A DNA stretch of 36,606 nt from Eubacterium ramulus (GCF_003122485.1 NZ_JRFU01000106.1:1-36606), one strand, 5' to 3'; positions 25,252-33,410 are shown, counted from the stretch's first letter. Notes: generated by a model from the sequence alone, not told the origin. Numbers and translations are program-made.

Positions 25252-26862
25252 ATGTTAAGACAGACCAACCAACAACCAATTACCGCCCTTTACCCAAGAC
25301 TTTCCCATGAGGACGAGCTGCAAGGCGAGAGCAATTCCATTTCCAATCAGAAGCGTATCCTTGAAACCTATGCAAAGCAGAACGGCTTTTCCAATCTGCG
25401 CTGGTACACGGACGACGGTTATTCTGGTGCGAACTTTCAAAGACCCGGTTTTCAAGCCATGCTTGCGGACATTGAAGCCGGAAAAGTCGGGACAGTTATC
25501 GTAAAGGATATGTCGAGGTTAGGGCGAAACTACCTGCAAGTGGGAATGTACACAGAAATGATTTTCCCACAGAAAGGTGTCCGCTTCATCGCTATCAATG
25601 ACGGAGTGGACAGCGCACAGGGCGACAATGACTTTGCCCCGTTGCGGAATATATTTAACGAATGGCTGGTGAGAGATACGAGCAAGAAAATCAAAGCAGT
25701 AAAACGCTCAAAAGGTATGAGTGGCAAGCCCATCACAAGCAAGCCTGTGTATGGCTACCTCATGGACGAGGACGAAAATTTTATTATTGACGAGGAAGCT
25801 GCACCCGTAGTCAAGCAGATATACAACCTCTGCCTTGCTGGGAATGGTCCGACTAAGATAGCCCGTATGCTCACAGAGCAGCAAATCCCCACGCCGGGGA
25901 CGCTGGAATACCGCAGGACGGGCAGCACCCGCCGCTACCACCCCGGCTATGAGTGCAAGTGGGCGACTAATACCGTAGTGCATATCCTTGAAAACCGGGA
26001 ATACACAGGCTGTCTGGTAAATTTCAAGACAGAAAAACTTTCTTACAAAGTCAAGCACAGTGTAGAAAATCCCCTGGAAAAGCAAGTGATTTTCGAGAAC
26101 CACCACGAGCCTATCATAGACACCCAAACATGGGAACGGGTGCAGGAGCTTCGCAAACAGCGCAAACGCCCCAACCGCTATGATGAAGTGGGTTTGTTCT
26201 CCGGCATACTGTTCTGTGCGGACTGCGGCAGCGTGATGTATCAGCAGCGATACCAGACGGACAAGCGCAAGCAGGACTGTTATATCTGCGGCAACTACAA
26301 GAAGCGCACCCATGACTGTACGGCGCACTTTATCCGCACCGACCTCTTGACCGCTGGTGTACTCTCCAATCTGCGGAAAGTGACAAGCTATGCGGCAAAG
26401 CATGAAGCCCGGTTTATGAAGCTCTTGATTGAGCAGAACGAGGACGGGGGCAAGCGCAGGAACGCCGCCAAGAAAAAGGAACTGGAAGCCGCCGAGAAAC
26501 GCATAGCCGAGTTATCCGCTATCTTCAAGCGGCTGTATGAGGACAGCGTGACCGGGCGCATATCAGACGAGCGTTTCACAGAGCTGTCGGCAGACTATGA
26601 AGCAGAACAACGGGAGCTGAAAGAAAGAGCCGCCGCTATCCAAGCGGAGCTTTCCAAAGCACAGGAAGCCACCGTGAACGCAGAAAAGTTTATGAATGTT
26701 GTCCGGCGGCATACCAGCTTTGAAGAACTTACCCCTACTCTGCTGCGGGAGTTTGTAGAGAAAATCGTTGTGCATGAGTGCAGCTATGACGAGAACAAGA
26801 CCCGCAGACAGGACATTGAGATTTATTATTCTTTTGTTGGCAAGGTGGACTTGCCCGAATAA
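25252..26862 (+). CDS. large serine recombinase of the nested element
   Basis: This 536-residue recombinase has the catalytic N-terminal domain with likely nucleophile Ser18 (ALYPRLSHEDE), VIVKDMSRLGRNYLQVGMY, a central recombinase domain (PVYGYLMDEDENFII), a zinc ribbon (CADCGSVMYQQ, CYICGNYKKRTHDC), a coiled coil (about 395-475) and a DUF4368-like C-terminus. It catalyses integration and excision through a 2-base core, GA in the related TnpX and TndX; here TC/GA at both junctions fits. It lies at the right end, the usual place. Start ATG 25252 behind GGAGGAT. Confidence 0.92.
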   Translation: MLRQTNQQPITALYPRLSHEDELQGESNSISNQKRILETYAKQNGFSNLRWYTDDGYSGANFQRPGFQAMLADIEAGKVGTVIVKDMSRLGRNYLQVGMYTEMIFPQKGVRFIAINDGVDSAQGDNDFAPLRNIFNEWLVRDTSKKIKAVKRSKGMSGKPITSKPVYGYLMDEDENFIIDEEAAPVVKQIYNLCLAGNGPTKIARMLTEQQIPTPGTLEYRRTGSTRRYHPGYECKWATNTVVHILENREYTGCLVNFKTEKLSYKVKHSVENPLEKQVIFENHHEPIIDTQTWERVQELRKQRKRPNRYDEVGLFSGILFCADCGSVMYQQRYQTDKRKQDCYICGNYKKRTHDCTAHFIRTDLLTAGVLSNLRKVTSYAAKHEARFMKLLIEQNEDGGKRRNAAKKKELEAAEKRIAELSAIFKRLYEDSVTGRISDERFTELSADYEAEQRELKERAAAIQAELSKAQEATVNAEKFMNVVRRHTSFEELTPTLLREFVEKIVVHECSYDENKTRRQDIEIYYSFVGKVDLPE

Positions 26863-26870
26863 CCGCCCGA

Positions 26871-26903
26871 CCTATCCGACACAATGCGCAAGTGCCGGAT
26901 AGG
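26871..26903 (+). terminator. hairpin at the right end of the nested element
   Basis: CCTATCCG (26871-26878) pairs with CGGATAGG (26896-26903), and a T run follows within 10 bases. It stops recombinase transcripts before the helicase fragment. The GTG often used to start the next frame (26892) lies within it. Confidence 0.75.
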
Positions 26904-28454
26904 AACGGCAAAATTTTTTACACTTCTTTTACTTCTTTATCTCACTTGAGCAAAAAGACAGGGAATCTCCTGCGGATACCGGGATGTGACCGGTCAGTGT
27001 TTTTCCCATACATGCAAGCAGGACTTGTGTACCTGGTGAAAAACCAGACGTTGATCTATGACTGCGGTGTGCTTTACCGGAAACCGATGTACCTTGCAGA
27101 AAGTGAGTCAGCAGAAAAACTGCTGAGACTTTTATGGGACGGACAAAAGCAGAAATTAACGAAAGATAAGATCGATGCAGCGTTAGTGGAAGCAGAAAAA
27201 TGGCAAAAATTGGAACTCTCAAAGGAGCAGAAAAACGCCGTTTCATATGCGCTGACAGAAACAGTGAGCATCATTACTGGTGGACCGGGAACCGGAAAGA
27301 CAAGCCTGTTGCAAGTACTGATCTGTGCAGAAGAAATGCTGCATCCGGAAGGAAAACTCACCTTGTGTGCACCTACCGGGCGTGCTGCCCGAAAAATGGC
27401 GGAGAGTACCGGAAAAGTTGCAGTCACGATGCACCACTTGCTTGAAATCCGTCAGGAGGAGCAGGAACGTGAGGAGGAAGAGGAATTAAAACTAAGTACA
27501 GACCTTGTGATCGTTGATGAGTGTTCCATGGTGAGCATGCAGCTACTGTATGCATTGCTGAAGGCATTGGATAAGGGGACGCGGCTGGTGTTGATCGGGG
27601 ATTGTGACCAGCTTCCCAGTGTACAGGCAGGGAATGTGTTTGCTGACATGATCGGAAGCCAGGTGTTTCCGGTTACTTATCTAACAAAAACCTTCCGGCA
27701 GAAACAGGGGAGTGCGATCCTTACCAATGCAAGCTGTGTCAACCGCGGACGGGGCAGGTTTTTATGGAACACAGACTGTATGCTCTGCCAGACCTGGCAG
27801 GAAGAGGATACACTGGACGGTCTGCTCCAGGTGATCCGCGCTCTGCAAAAACAGGGGATTTCTTCAAAAGCCATGCAGGTGCTCACACCGTTTCGAAGTA
27901 AAACAAAGCTTGGGTGTATCCAGCTAAACCGGATGCTGCAGGAGCTTATGAACCCGAAAACGGCAGGAACGGTTGAACTGCTGGTTGGAAGCCGGTGTTT
28001 CCGCAAGGGGGATAAAGTGATGCATCTGGAAAATGAAGAGGATGTAAGCAACGGAGATGTTGGTTACATTACAGAGATCAACCAGACGGAACGGAAACTG
28101 ACGGTCTTGTATGAGACGGGCGTGGAACGTACCTACACGTCGGAAGAATTTTCCATGCTGGAGCTAGCGTATGCACTGACGGTACATAAAGCTCAGGGCA
28201 GCGAATATGATTGCGTGATCCTGCCATTCACCAAGATCTTTGGTCGCATGCGGCAGAAGAACCTTCTGTATACTGCCATGACGCGCGCCAGGAAAAAGCT
28301 GGTGATCGTTGGGAATGAAGAAACGCTATGGTATGCTTCCGGAAACCGTATAGAGCGTAGGAACTCCTATCTGGGATTCCGGCTCATGGATGGAAACCGG
28401 ATGCGGAAAGTAGCGCATAATAAAAGGAAAAGTAAACTAAAAACTGTCATATAG
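26892..28454 (+). CDS. RecD2-type helicase, C-terminal ATPase fragment
   Basis: The RecD2 part starts at 26940; codons from GTG 26892 to 26939 are element sequence. It holds the complete helicase core: Walker A ITGGPGTGKTSL, Walker B LVIVDECSMVS, LIGDCDQLPSVQAGN, LTKTFRQ, ALTVHKAQGSEYDCVILPF and LLYTAMTRARKKL. RecD2 is a 5'-3' helicase that unwinds DNA. Because transcription is probably stopped by the hairpin at 26871 and no clear ribosome site exists, the fragment may not be made; precise excision would restore the gene. It may be annotated as an AAA ATPase of 520 residues. Confidence 0.85.
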   Translation: MPDRNGKIFYTSFTSLSHLSKKTGNLLRIPGCDRSVFFPYMQAGLVYLVKNQTLIYDCGVLYRKPMYLAESESAEKLLRLLWDGQKQKLTKDKIDAALVEAEKWQKLELSKEQKNAVSYALTETVSIITGGPGTGKTSLLQVLICAEEMLHPEGKLTLCAPTGRAARKMAESTGKVAVTMHHLLEIRQEEQEREEEEELKLSTDLVIVDECSMVSMQLLYALLKALDKGTRLVLIGDCDQLPSVQAGNVFADMIGSQVFPVTYLTKTFRQKQGSAILTNASCVNRGRGRFLWNTDCMLCQTWQEEDTLDGLLQVIRALQKQGISSKAMQVLTPFRSKTKLGCIQLNRMLQELMNPKTAGTVELLVGSRCFRKGDKVMHLENEEDVSNGDVGYITEINQTERKLTVLYETGVERTYTSEEFSMLELAYALTVHKAQGSEYDCVILPFTKIFGRMRQKNLLYTAMTRARKKLVIVGNEETLWYASGNRIERRNSYLGFRLMDGNRMRKVAHNKRKSKLKTVI

Positions 28455-28464
28455 GGAAAAATGA

Positions 28465-28505
28465 AGCTGCCGCTCCATGAATTTTTGTTCGTGGAAGCGG
28501 CAGTT
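28465..28505. terminator. bidirectional terminator after the helicase gene
   Basis: GCTGCCGCT-CCATGAA pairs with TTCGTGG-AAGCGGCAGT. T runs on the minus side (ATTTTTCCC) make it suitable to end the minus-strand gene as well. Confidence 0.6.
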
Positions 28506-28587
28506 TCCCTGAAAGAACAGGGACGAAACAAAGCTGAGAGAGTGAATCTAAAGTGCAGATTCTTGTATGGATAAAACCATTGTATAA

Positions 28588-28770
28588 TTACTGGTTAGTA
28601 TCCTCGTTGGAATCTGTCGAATCATCTATCGCAAGATCAGTAGAATCAGAATCTGTGTGCTTGTTCATCATAACAATGGCAAGAGCGCCTGCAATGAACA
28701 TAATAGTAATACACTGTGCGTTGTCCAAGTTTTGTATAGTTGTTGATAAGTTTCTAAAATAGTCTTTCAT
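28588..28770 (-). CDS. small single-pass membrane protein
   Basis: This 60-residue protein starts at ATG 28770 behind GAGAGGAG on the minus strand. It has one hydrophobic segment (CITIMFIAGALAIVMM, residues 20-35) and an acidic, Ser, Thr and Asp-rich tail (DSDSTDLAIDDSTDS). The good ribosome site supports it as real. It is the only minus-strand gene inside the replication half of the element. Function unknown. Confidence 0.55.
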   Translation of the reverse strand: MKDYFRNLSTTIQNLDNAQCITIMFIAGALAIVMMNKHTDSDSTDLAIDDSTDSNEDTNQ

Positions 28771-28889
28771 AGTAATAATCTCCTCTCATTTAGCTTTTAT
28801 AAGGATCAGTCCCTCTCTTTCTTTGTTTATGACTGTATTGTAATCATCCGGAATAAAAAAATAAATGTATGACTCAGTGAAATAAGAGG

Positions 28890-28917
28890 GCTATTTCTGC
28901 CAAAATAGTGAAATAGC
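28890..28917 (+). other. perfect hairpin in the 28771-29132 intergenic region
   Basis: GCTATTTC (28890-28897) pairs perfectly with GAAATAGC (28910-28917). It lies before the terminator at 28947 and promoter C. No gene is seen in 28771-29132; the stretch holds these two hairpins, promoter C and the leader of the next operon with two more small hairpins (ATTCTT/AAGAAT at 29026-29042; ATAGGC/GCCTAT at 29050-29065). Confidence 0.5.
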
Positions 28918-28946
28918 AATGGATATGTTGGGACGGTTCTATCAAG

Positions 28947-28975
28947 GGTACTCACAAAGATGTGGGTACTTTTTT
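28947..28975 (+). terminator. intrinsic terminator just before promoter C
   Basis: GTACTCACA pairs with TGTGGGTAC over an AAGA loop, followed by six T. No plus-strand gene lies immediately upstream, so it may end a short RNA that includes the hairpin at 28890. Confidence 0.7.
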
Positions 28976-28977
28976 AG

Positions 28978-29006
28978 TTTCCGAAAAAATGGAATCGGCG
29001 TATATA
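28978..29006 (+). promoter_or_regulatory. promoter C of the outer element (shared architecture)
   Basis: TTTCCG (28978-28983), 17 bases, TATATA (29001-29006), with CGGCG abutting the -10 and GAAAAA after the -35. It mirrors promoter B in sequence and in position after a terminator. Confidence 0.6.
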
Positions 29007-29132
29007 AGAAGCATAAGTTATCACATTCTTTTTACAAGAATCTTCACAGATAGGCAGCAGCCTATGTCACAAGAGCAGGGATTTCTACCTGCAGTAATCA
29101 AAGGCAAAATAAAAGAGAAAGGAGAGCATGAC

Positions 29133-29357
29133 ATGTTATTTATTTCTGCGCTGGAACTGGTGCAGACGTGTCAGAAGCATGGCATTTTAATTGGAACAGA
29201 TTGCGTCATACATTTCTGCGATGAGCAGGGAACCTGGCATGAGATGACACATGCCGGGATGGCTATGGAACTGATGCAGATGCAGAATGCAGAGGAGACC
29301 CGAAAATTATTACGGGAGTTATCAAGGGCAGGAATACCATTTTATTTAAAGGGATAA
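29133..29357 (+). CDS. small hypothetical protein, first gene of the right operon
   Basis: This 74-residue protein (LFISALELVQTCQKHGILIG, then TDCVIHFCDEQGTWHEMTH) starts at ATG 29133 behind AAAGGAGAG. The open frame upstream to 28962 has no ribosome site and covers promoter C. No family is recognised. It contains a C-terminal helical segment (AEETRKLLRELSRAGIPF). Confidence 0.55.
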   Translation: MLFISALELVQTCQKHGILIGTDCVIHFCDEQGTWHEMTHAGMAMELMQMQNAEETRKLLRELSRAGIPFYLKG

Positions 29358-29416
29358 ATTGCCTATTGCAAAGGTGCTGCCATGTGATAACGAAAAATGG
29401 AAAGGACAAAAGAAAA

Positions 29417-30343
29417 ATGAAAGAATTGACACTTGAAGAAGTAAAAATTTATGTACTGGAGCATTTTTGTGAATACCTTCCAGAATGCTATCAAAAGAGT
29501 ACGCTTAGAGTGGAATCGGTGGTAAAGAACAATCAGAGATTAACCGGGATCAGTTTAGCAGGGGTAAAAATTTCTCCGACTATTTATTTGGAAAATATTT
29601 ATGAAGAATATCTGGAGCATAAATCTTCTTTATGCCAGATTTTAAGAAAAAAAGCGAACCTGTTTTATGAGCGCATGAAAAATGGGGAGGAGATCATGAC
29701 ATTGTTAAAAAAGGTAAAAACAATGTCGAAAGAGGAAATCGGGAAACATCTGTTTCTTTCCCTCGTACAGACCAAAAATAACCATGCACTTTTGGAACAT
29801 CGCATTCATCGGAAATTTCTGGATTTATCCGTATTATGTAATTACGAATTTACAGTTGGAAAAGAGCTGTTAAGTATCGGATTAAGCAAAATGCTGTTGG
29901 ATCAGATTCAGTTATCGGAAGAGGAAGCGTTCAATCTGGCATATAAAAATTCCTGTGCAAGAGGAATACTTCGACAGGATGCAACATTCTACTCACTGGT
30001 AAAACTGGAAATGCGGTTGAATCCTGAACTGGAAATGCCTGATGTACATCTGGCATATTCACTCGATGGGGAGTATGGTGCAAATATCATGCTGAATAAG
30101 CAGTTTTTAAAAATGGCATCTGATCGTTTGGGTGGAGATTATTATGTAATACCAGCAAGTATTTATGAGCTTATCTTAATATCCGGAAAGATTGATCGTA
30201 GTGAGGAAGAAAGAACAGCTTTAAATAAAATGATAGGAGAGGCAAATAAAGTGGCAAAGATGGAAAAATTCATACTGTCAGACCATGCATACTTTTATAA
30301 TTCCAAAACACACAAGTTGGAATGTGTCTACGAAGAGGAGTAA
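29417..30343 (+). CDS. DUF5688 family protein
   Basis: This 308-residue soluble protein fits the DUF5688 group common in Lachnospiraceae mobile elements (LRVESVVKNNQRLTGISLAG, ISPTIYLENIYEEY, GGDYYVIPASIYELILIS). No catalytic motif or membrane segment is seen. Start ATG 29417 has AAAGGAC 15 bases before; the frame begins at 29366 otherwise. It is co-linear with its neighbours, spacing below 60 bases on both sides. Role unknown. Confidence 0.68.
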   Translation: MKELTLEEVKIYVLEHFCEYLPECYQKSTLRVESVVKNNQRLTGISLAGVKISPTIYLENIYEEYLEHKSSLCQILRKKANLFYERMKNGEEIMTLLKKVKTMSKEEIGKHLFLSLVQTKNNHALLEHRIHRKFLDLSVLCNYEFTVGKELLSIGLSKMLLDQIQLSEEEAFNLAYKNSCARGILRQDATFYSLVKLEMRLNPELEMPDVHLAYSLDGEYGANIMLNKQFLKMASDRLGGDYYVIPASIYELILISGKIDRSEEERTALNKMIGEANKVAKMEKFILSDHAYFYNSKTHKLECVYEEE

Positions 30344-30349
30344 TACCAT

Positions 30350-30727
30350 ATGATGAAAACAGTGATTTTATATCTGGCAAGTGCCATTGGTCTTATGCGG
30401 ATGTTCCAGAAAGCAGGATATTTTGACAAAAAACTGGCATTTGTGCCGATTTTGAATGAATATCTTGCGTTCCGGCTGGCAGGTGTACAAAAAGAATTTC
30501 TTTTATACCTGGTCAGCAGTCTGGTATCCTGGCTGTTGCATTTTAATCGGTCATTGATTCTGGCTGCAGCAGGAGCTGGCATTTTTGCGTTGATCCTCCG
30601 GATTTACACATCGTATGAACTGGCCAAACATTATGGGACAGGAAAACTGATGGCGGCAGGCATTGTATGTTTTCCAGCACTTTCGTATCTGATTCTTGGA
30701 TACGGAAAACATGTTTATCAAAAATAA
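30350..30727 (+). CDS. multi-pass membrane protein
   Basis: This 125-residue protein has three or four hydrophobic segments (TVILYLASAIGLM, KEFLLYLVSSLVSWLL, RSLILAAAGAGIFALILRIY, MAAGIVCFPALSYLILGYG) separated by short basic loops, similar in outline to the small DUF5684-like membrane proteins. ATG 30350 lies behind AAGAGGAG. Function unknown; a membrane component of the element is possible. Confidence 0.6.
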   Translation: MMKTVILYLASAIGLMRMFQKAGYFDKKLAFVPILNEYLAFRLAGVQKEFLLYLVSSLVSWLLHFNRSLILAAAGAGIFALILRIYTSYELAKHYGTGKLMAAGIVCFPALSYLILGYGKHVYQK

Positions 30728-30747
30728 CAGAATGGAGGAACAGGAAA

Positions 30748-31029
30748 ATGAAAAATGAAGCAAAAGAAAACATCGAATATAAGGCTCAGATTAGAAAAGT
30801 GTGCCCAATGTGTGAGCGGGAAGTAACCCTGCGTCTGACAAACCAGCAGACGATGGAGCTAGAAGAGTATCAGCGCTATGGAGGACTGATTCAGGACCGT
30901 ATGCCGTCCCTGGATAGATTCGGGCGCGAATTTATCAAAACCGGCTACTGCCCGGAATGCCAGGAAATGCTTTTCCACACTGAGTGTGAAGATTCTGTCT
31001 CATATATCATAAATGGAGTTGTTAAATAA
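30748..31029 (+). CDS. small zinc-binding protein, hypothetical
   Basis: This 93-residue protein has two cysteine pairs, CPMCE near residue 19 and CPECQ near residue 68, that could hold one zinc. Start ATG 30748 behind TGGAGGAACAGG. No family is recognised. It is followed by a terminator-like hairpin before the ArdC-like gene. Confidence 0.6.
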   Translation: MKNEAKENIEYKAQIRKVCPMCEREVTLRLTNQQTMELEEYQRYGGLIQDRMPSLDRFGREFIKTGYCPECQEMLFHTECEDSVSYIINGVVK

Positions 31030-31042
31030 GCAAAAGACGTGG

Positions 31043-31076
31043 AAAGAACAGGTAGCAATATCTGTTCTTTCTTTTA
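31043..31076 (+). terminator. terminator or attenuator before the ArdC-like gene
   Basis: AAAGAACAG (31043-31051) pairs perfectly with CTGTTCTTT (31062-31070), then CTTTTATT. It lies 17 bases before the next start, so it may reduce read-through rather than end the operon. Confidence 0.65.
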
Positions 31077-31092
31077 TTAATGGGAGAACAAG

Positions 31093-32421
31093 ATGAAAGC
31101 AGAGAAAACAGAGAAAACAGACAGAGAAGAGCAGGTGCAGGAACTGACGAAAAAGCTGGAGGATGGGATCACTGCATTGTTTGAGAGTGACCGTTATCTG
31201 GAGTATTTGACCATTATGGCAAGGTTCCACCATTACAGTTACCGGAATACACTACTGATCTTATTGCAATGTCCGGATGCAACACTGGTTGCCGGATTTC
31301 ATGCATGGAAGCAGAAGTTTGGGCGTCATGTGAAAAAAGGTGAGACCGGGATCTGTATCCTGGCACCAATGGCGTACAAATACAAGAAGGAAAGTAAGAA
31401 ACAGGATCAGGAAGTAGTGATTCTGGAACCGGAATCAGAAGATACGAAGCATACAAAAAAAGCGGAGCAGTCAGAGGAACTGGAAGAAAAATTAGAACAG
31501 AGGATCGTAGGCTTTCGTGTTGTCCGGGTATTTGATGTTACTCAGACGGAAGGAAAGGAGTTGCCACAGTTAGGGGTAGACGAACTGACGGGAGCGGTAA
31601 CCGATTATGAAGTTCTCATACTGGCACTGCTTATGGTATCTCCAATGCCGGTCTCTTTTATCGAGATTGAGAGCGGAGCGAAAGGATACTGCAATGTGAC
31701 CAAACGTGTTATCGCGATCCAGAAGGATATGAGCCAGTTGCAGACGGTCAAAACAATGATCCATGAGATCGCACATGCCATGCTGCATGCTGATAACGAT
31801 AAGGTTGAAAGAAAAGATGCAGGTACCAGAGAAGTAGAGGCAGAAAGTATCGCTTATGTGGTCTGCCAGTATCTGGGACTGGACACTTCCGATTACTCCT
31901 TTGCATATGTGGCAGGATGGGGCAGCGGTCGGCAGATGCCGGAACTGCGGGCATCCCTGCATACGATCCAGACAACAGCGGCAGATCTGATCGATCGGAT
32001 AGAGGAGCAGATCAGTCAGACGAATGCCCGCAAAAGAAAGGCGGAATCGGAAGACTCCGGTCAGGAGATATCCGGTGTTGCGGGTGACTATTTTGAAATC
32101 TATCAGTTGAAAGAAAATATGGAAAATCGGCAGTTTTATTTTATGGATCTGTCATTCTGGCAGAGCAGAGGTGTGCCTGTGGAGCATACGAGGTATGACG
32201 TAACCTATACGGCACCATTGGATGAAAAAACTACACTGGATGATATTTACTGCCGGTTCAACATAGACCGACCTTCTGATTTCTTCGGGCATTCCTTATC
32301 CGTCAGTGATGTTGTTGTACTGCACCGGAAGGGGAAAACGGATAGTTATTTTGTAGATAACATAGGATTTCAACCAGTAACAGATTTTTTCAAGAAAGAG
32401 CCAAAGGATGTAGCAGTGTAA
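31093..32421 (+). CDS. ArdC-like antirestriction protein with zinc-metallopeptidase and YodL-like domains
   Basis: This 442-residue protein has an ArdC-like N-terminus (YLTIMARFHHYSYRNTLLIL, FHAWKQKFGRHVKKGETGIC, about 25-115) that in ArdC binds single-stranded DNA. Next is a metallopeptidase with HEIAHAMLH (residues 224-232) and the distant glutamate in REVEAESIAYVV, then a YodL-like C-terminus (FEIYQLKENMENRQFYFMDL, RFNIDRPSDFFGHSLSVSD). ArdC proteins protect incoming plasmid DNA from restriction. The combination is common in Lachnospiraceae elements. The substrate of the peptidase is unknown. Start ATG 31093 after GGGAGAACA. Confidence 0.75.
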   Translation: MKAEKTEKTDREEQVQELTKKLEDGITALFESDRYLEYLTIMARFHHYSYRNTLLILLQCPDATLVAGFHAWKQKFGRHVKKGETGICILAPMAYKYKKESKKQDQEVVILEPESEDTKHTKKAEQSEELEEKLEQRIVGFRVVRVFDVTQTEGKELPQLGVDELTGAVTDYEVLILALLMVSPMPVSFIEIESGAKGYCNVTKRVIAIQKDMSQLQTVKTMIHEIAHAMLHADNDKVERKDAGTREVEAESIAYVVCQYLGLDTSDYSFAYVAGWGSGRQMPELRASLHTIQTTAADLIDRIEEQISQTNARKRKAESEDSGQEISGVAGDYFEIYQLKENMENRQFYFMDLSFWQSRGVPVEHTRYDVTYTAPLDEKTTLDDIYCRFNIDRPSDFFGHSLSVSDVVVLHRKGKTDSYFVDNIGFQPVTDFFKKEPKDVAV

Positions 32422-32445
32422 TAGAAAGAGAAGGAGAAAAAGTAA

Positions 32446-33276
32446 ATGGAACAAAACAAAATTGTTACTTATTATGTGATCAAGGATCTTGCAACATGGA
32501 CAACATACGGTTGTAAGCAGAGTGTATGCGAACGTTATGAACATGCGGAAGAAGCAATGCAGCAGTTTCGGGATTATGCACAGTGGCAGACCGTCATAGA
32601 GGATAAGCGCATTCGTGCAACGCTTGGAATCCGCATCAAGGGACTGGATTTTGACGTAGTTTACCGCATTGGTGGAAAAAATGCCTTGTCCTTAGAATTT
32701 CATCTTTCCTCATCTGTAAATGAGAATCAAAATTTTCTGGTAGCATTGCAGAATATCTGCCAGCAGCTTCCGGTAAGTCATGTCCGGATACATCGTCAGA
32801 TGACGGAGGAGGAGAAAAAAGAGTGGACAAGAGAGCGGTTTACAAAATGGGTATTGCTTAATAATGTGCATGGGATTATCCAAGACTTGGAGAAAAAGTT
32901 TGAACCTCTTTATGAGCAACAGAAGCTGGAGCGCTTTTTGCCAACGAGACAGCAGCAGGATGTTGTGGAGCATATGTCACTTGGTGCATGGGACAATCCG
33001 TATTTTGAAGCATTGCCACCGGAGCATTTCGCATTATTTGTTCCGTCCCAATCCCTGTATGTCTGCATGCAGACAAGTGAAATGGAATTTGATTATACCC
33101 TGTATGACTCACAGGAGCATATACTGGATGGCGGCAGGCTGACCGGAAATGGAGCATGGACTATCTGGGACGCAATGAATGATCTTTTTGAAGAACTGGA
33201 AGTGGACTGGAAAGATATCATTATCCTGGATCATGACAGAGTCAAAGATTGGATCGAAAGCGGAGGAGAAAAGTAA
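32446..33276 (+). CDS. hypothetical protein of the element
   Basis: This 276-residue soluble protein (YYVIKDLATWTTYGCKQSVC, DKRIRATLGIRIKGLDFDVV) is not recognised. It has no membrane or catalytic motif. Start ATG 32446 behind AAGGAG. It resembles, in size and neighbours, the polyvalent-protein-associated (LPD-type) proteins that follow YodL proteins, but I cannot confirm this. It closes the operon before the terminator at 33300. Confidence 0.55.
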   Translation: MEQNKIVTYYVIKDLATWTTYGCKQSVCERYEHAEEAMQQFRDYAQWQTVIEDKRIRATLGIRIKGLDFDVVYRIGGKNALSLEFHLSSSVNENQNFLVALQNICQQLPVSHVRIHRQMTEEEKKEWTRERFTKWVLLNNVHGIIQDLEKKFEPLYEQQKLERFLPTRQQQDVVEHMSLGAWDNPYFEALPPEHFALFVPSQSLYVCMQTSEMEFDYTLYDSQEHILDGGRLTGNGAWTIWDAMNDLFEELEVDWKDIIILDHDRVKDWIESGGEK

Positions 33277-33299
33277 ACATAAGTTGAGATAAGGGAAGA

Positions 33300-33349
33300 A
33301 ACCGATACCTGACAGGGCATAGTAAGCACTGCCAGGGTCGGTTTTTTCT
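33300..33349 (+). terminator. terminator of the DUF5688-ArdC operon
   Basis: AACCGA (33300-33305) and TCGGTT (33338-33343), with CCTG/CAGG-type pairings between, then a T run. Confidence 0.65.
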
Positions 33350-33404
33350 TTTTCCAAAAATGCAAAGTCACTGAAAAAATGTAGCAATATGTGTGACAGT
33401 GGCT

Positions 33405-33410
33405 TATAAT
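33405..33410 (+). promoter_or_regulatory. -10 of the thymidine kinase promoter
   Basis: TATAAT lies 36 bases before the GTG start. The -35 region is poor, so activation or a different sigma factor may be needed. Confidence 0.45.

Larger units (their letters stand above)
16552..26941 (+). mobile_element. nested mobilizable transposon inserted in the RecD2 gene
   Basis: About 10.4 kb, inserted into the helicase gene. It contains MobC and a MOB_P-like relaxase, replisome organizer, DnaC-like loader, TnpW-like protein and a large serine recombinase at its right end, as in Tn4451-related mobilizable elements. Bordering TC dinucleotides at 16552-16553 and 26940-26941 (GA on the other strand, the core used by TnpX and TndX) restore the helicase frame on excision. 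AT at 16554-16555 and 26939-26940 also keeps the frame, so the core is not settled. The mob half is GC-rich; the HelD half is AT-rich, so it looks composite. Confidence 0.88.

Noticed and set aside
16546-26949. GA on the plus strand (16546-16547 and 26948-26949) as the insertion core
   Set aside because: Joining there shifts the helicase frame and meets a stop within about 20 codons; TC or AT keep the frame.
28461-28574. 37-codon frame (MKLPLHEFLFVEAAVS) after the helicase gene
   Set aside because: It is made of the terminator hairpin sequence and has a weak ribosome site.
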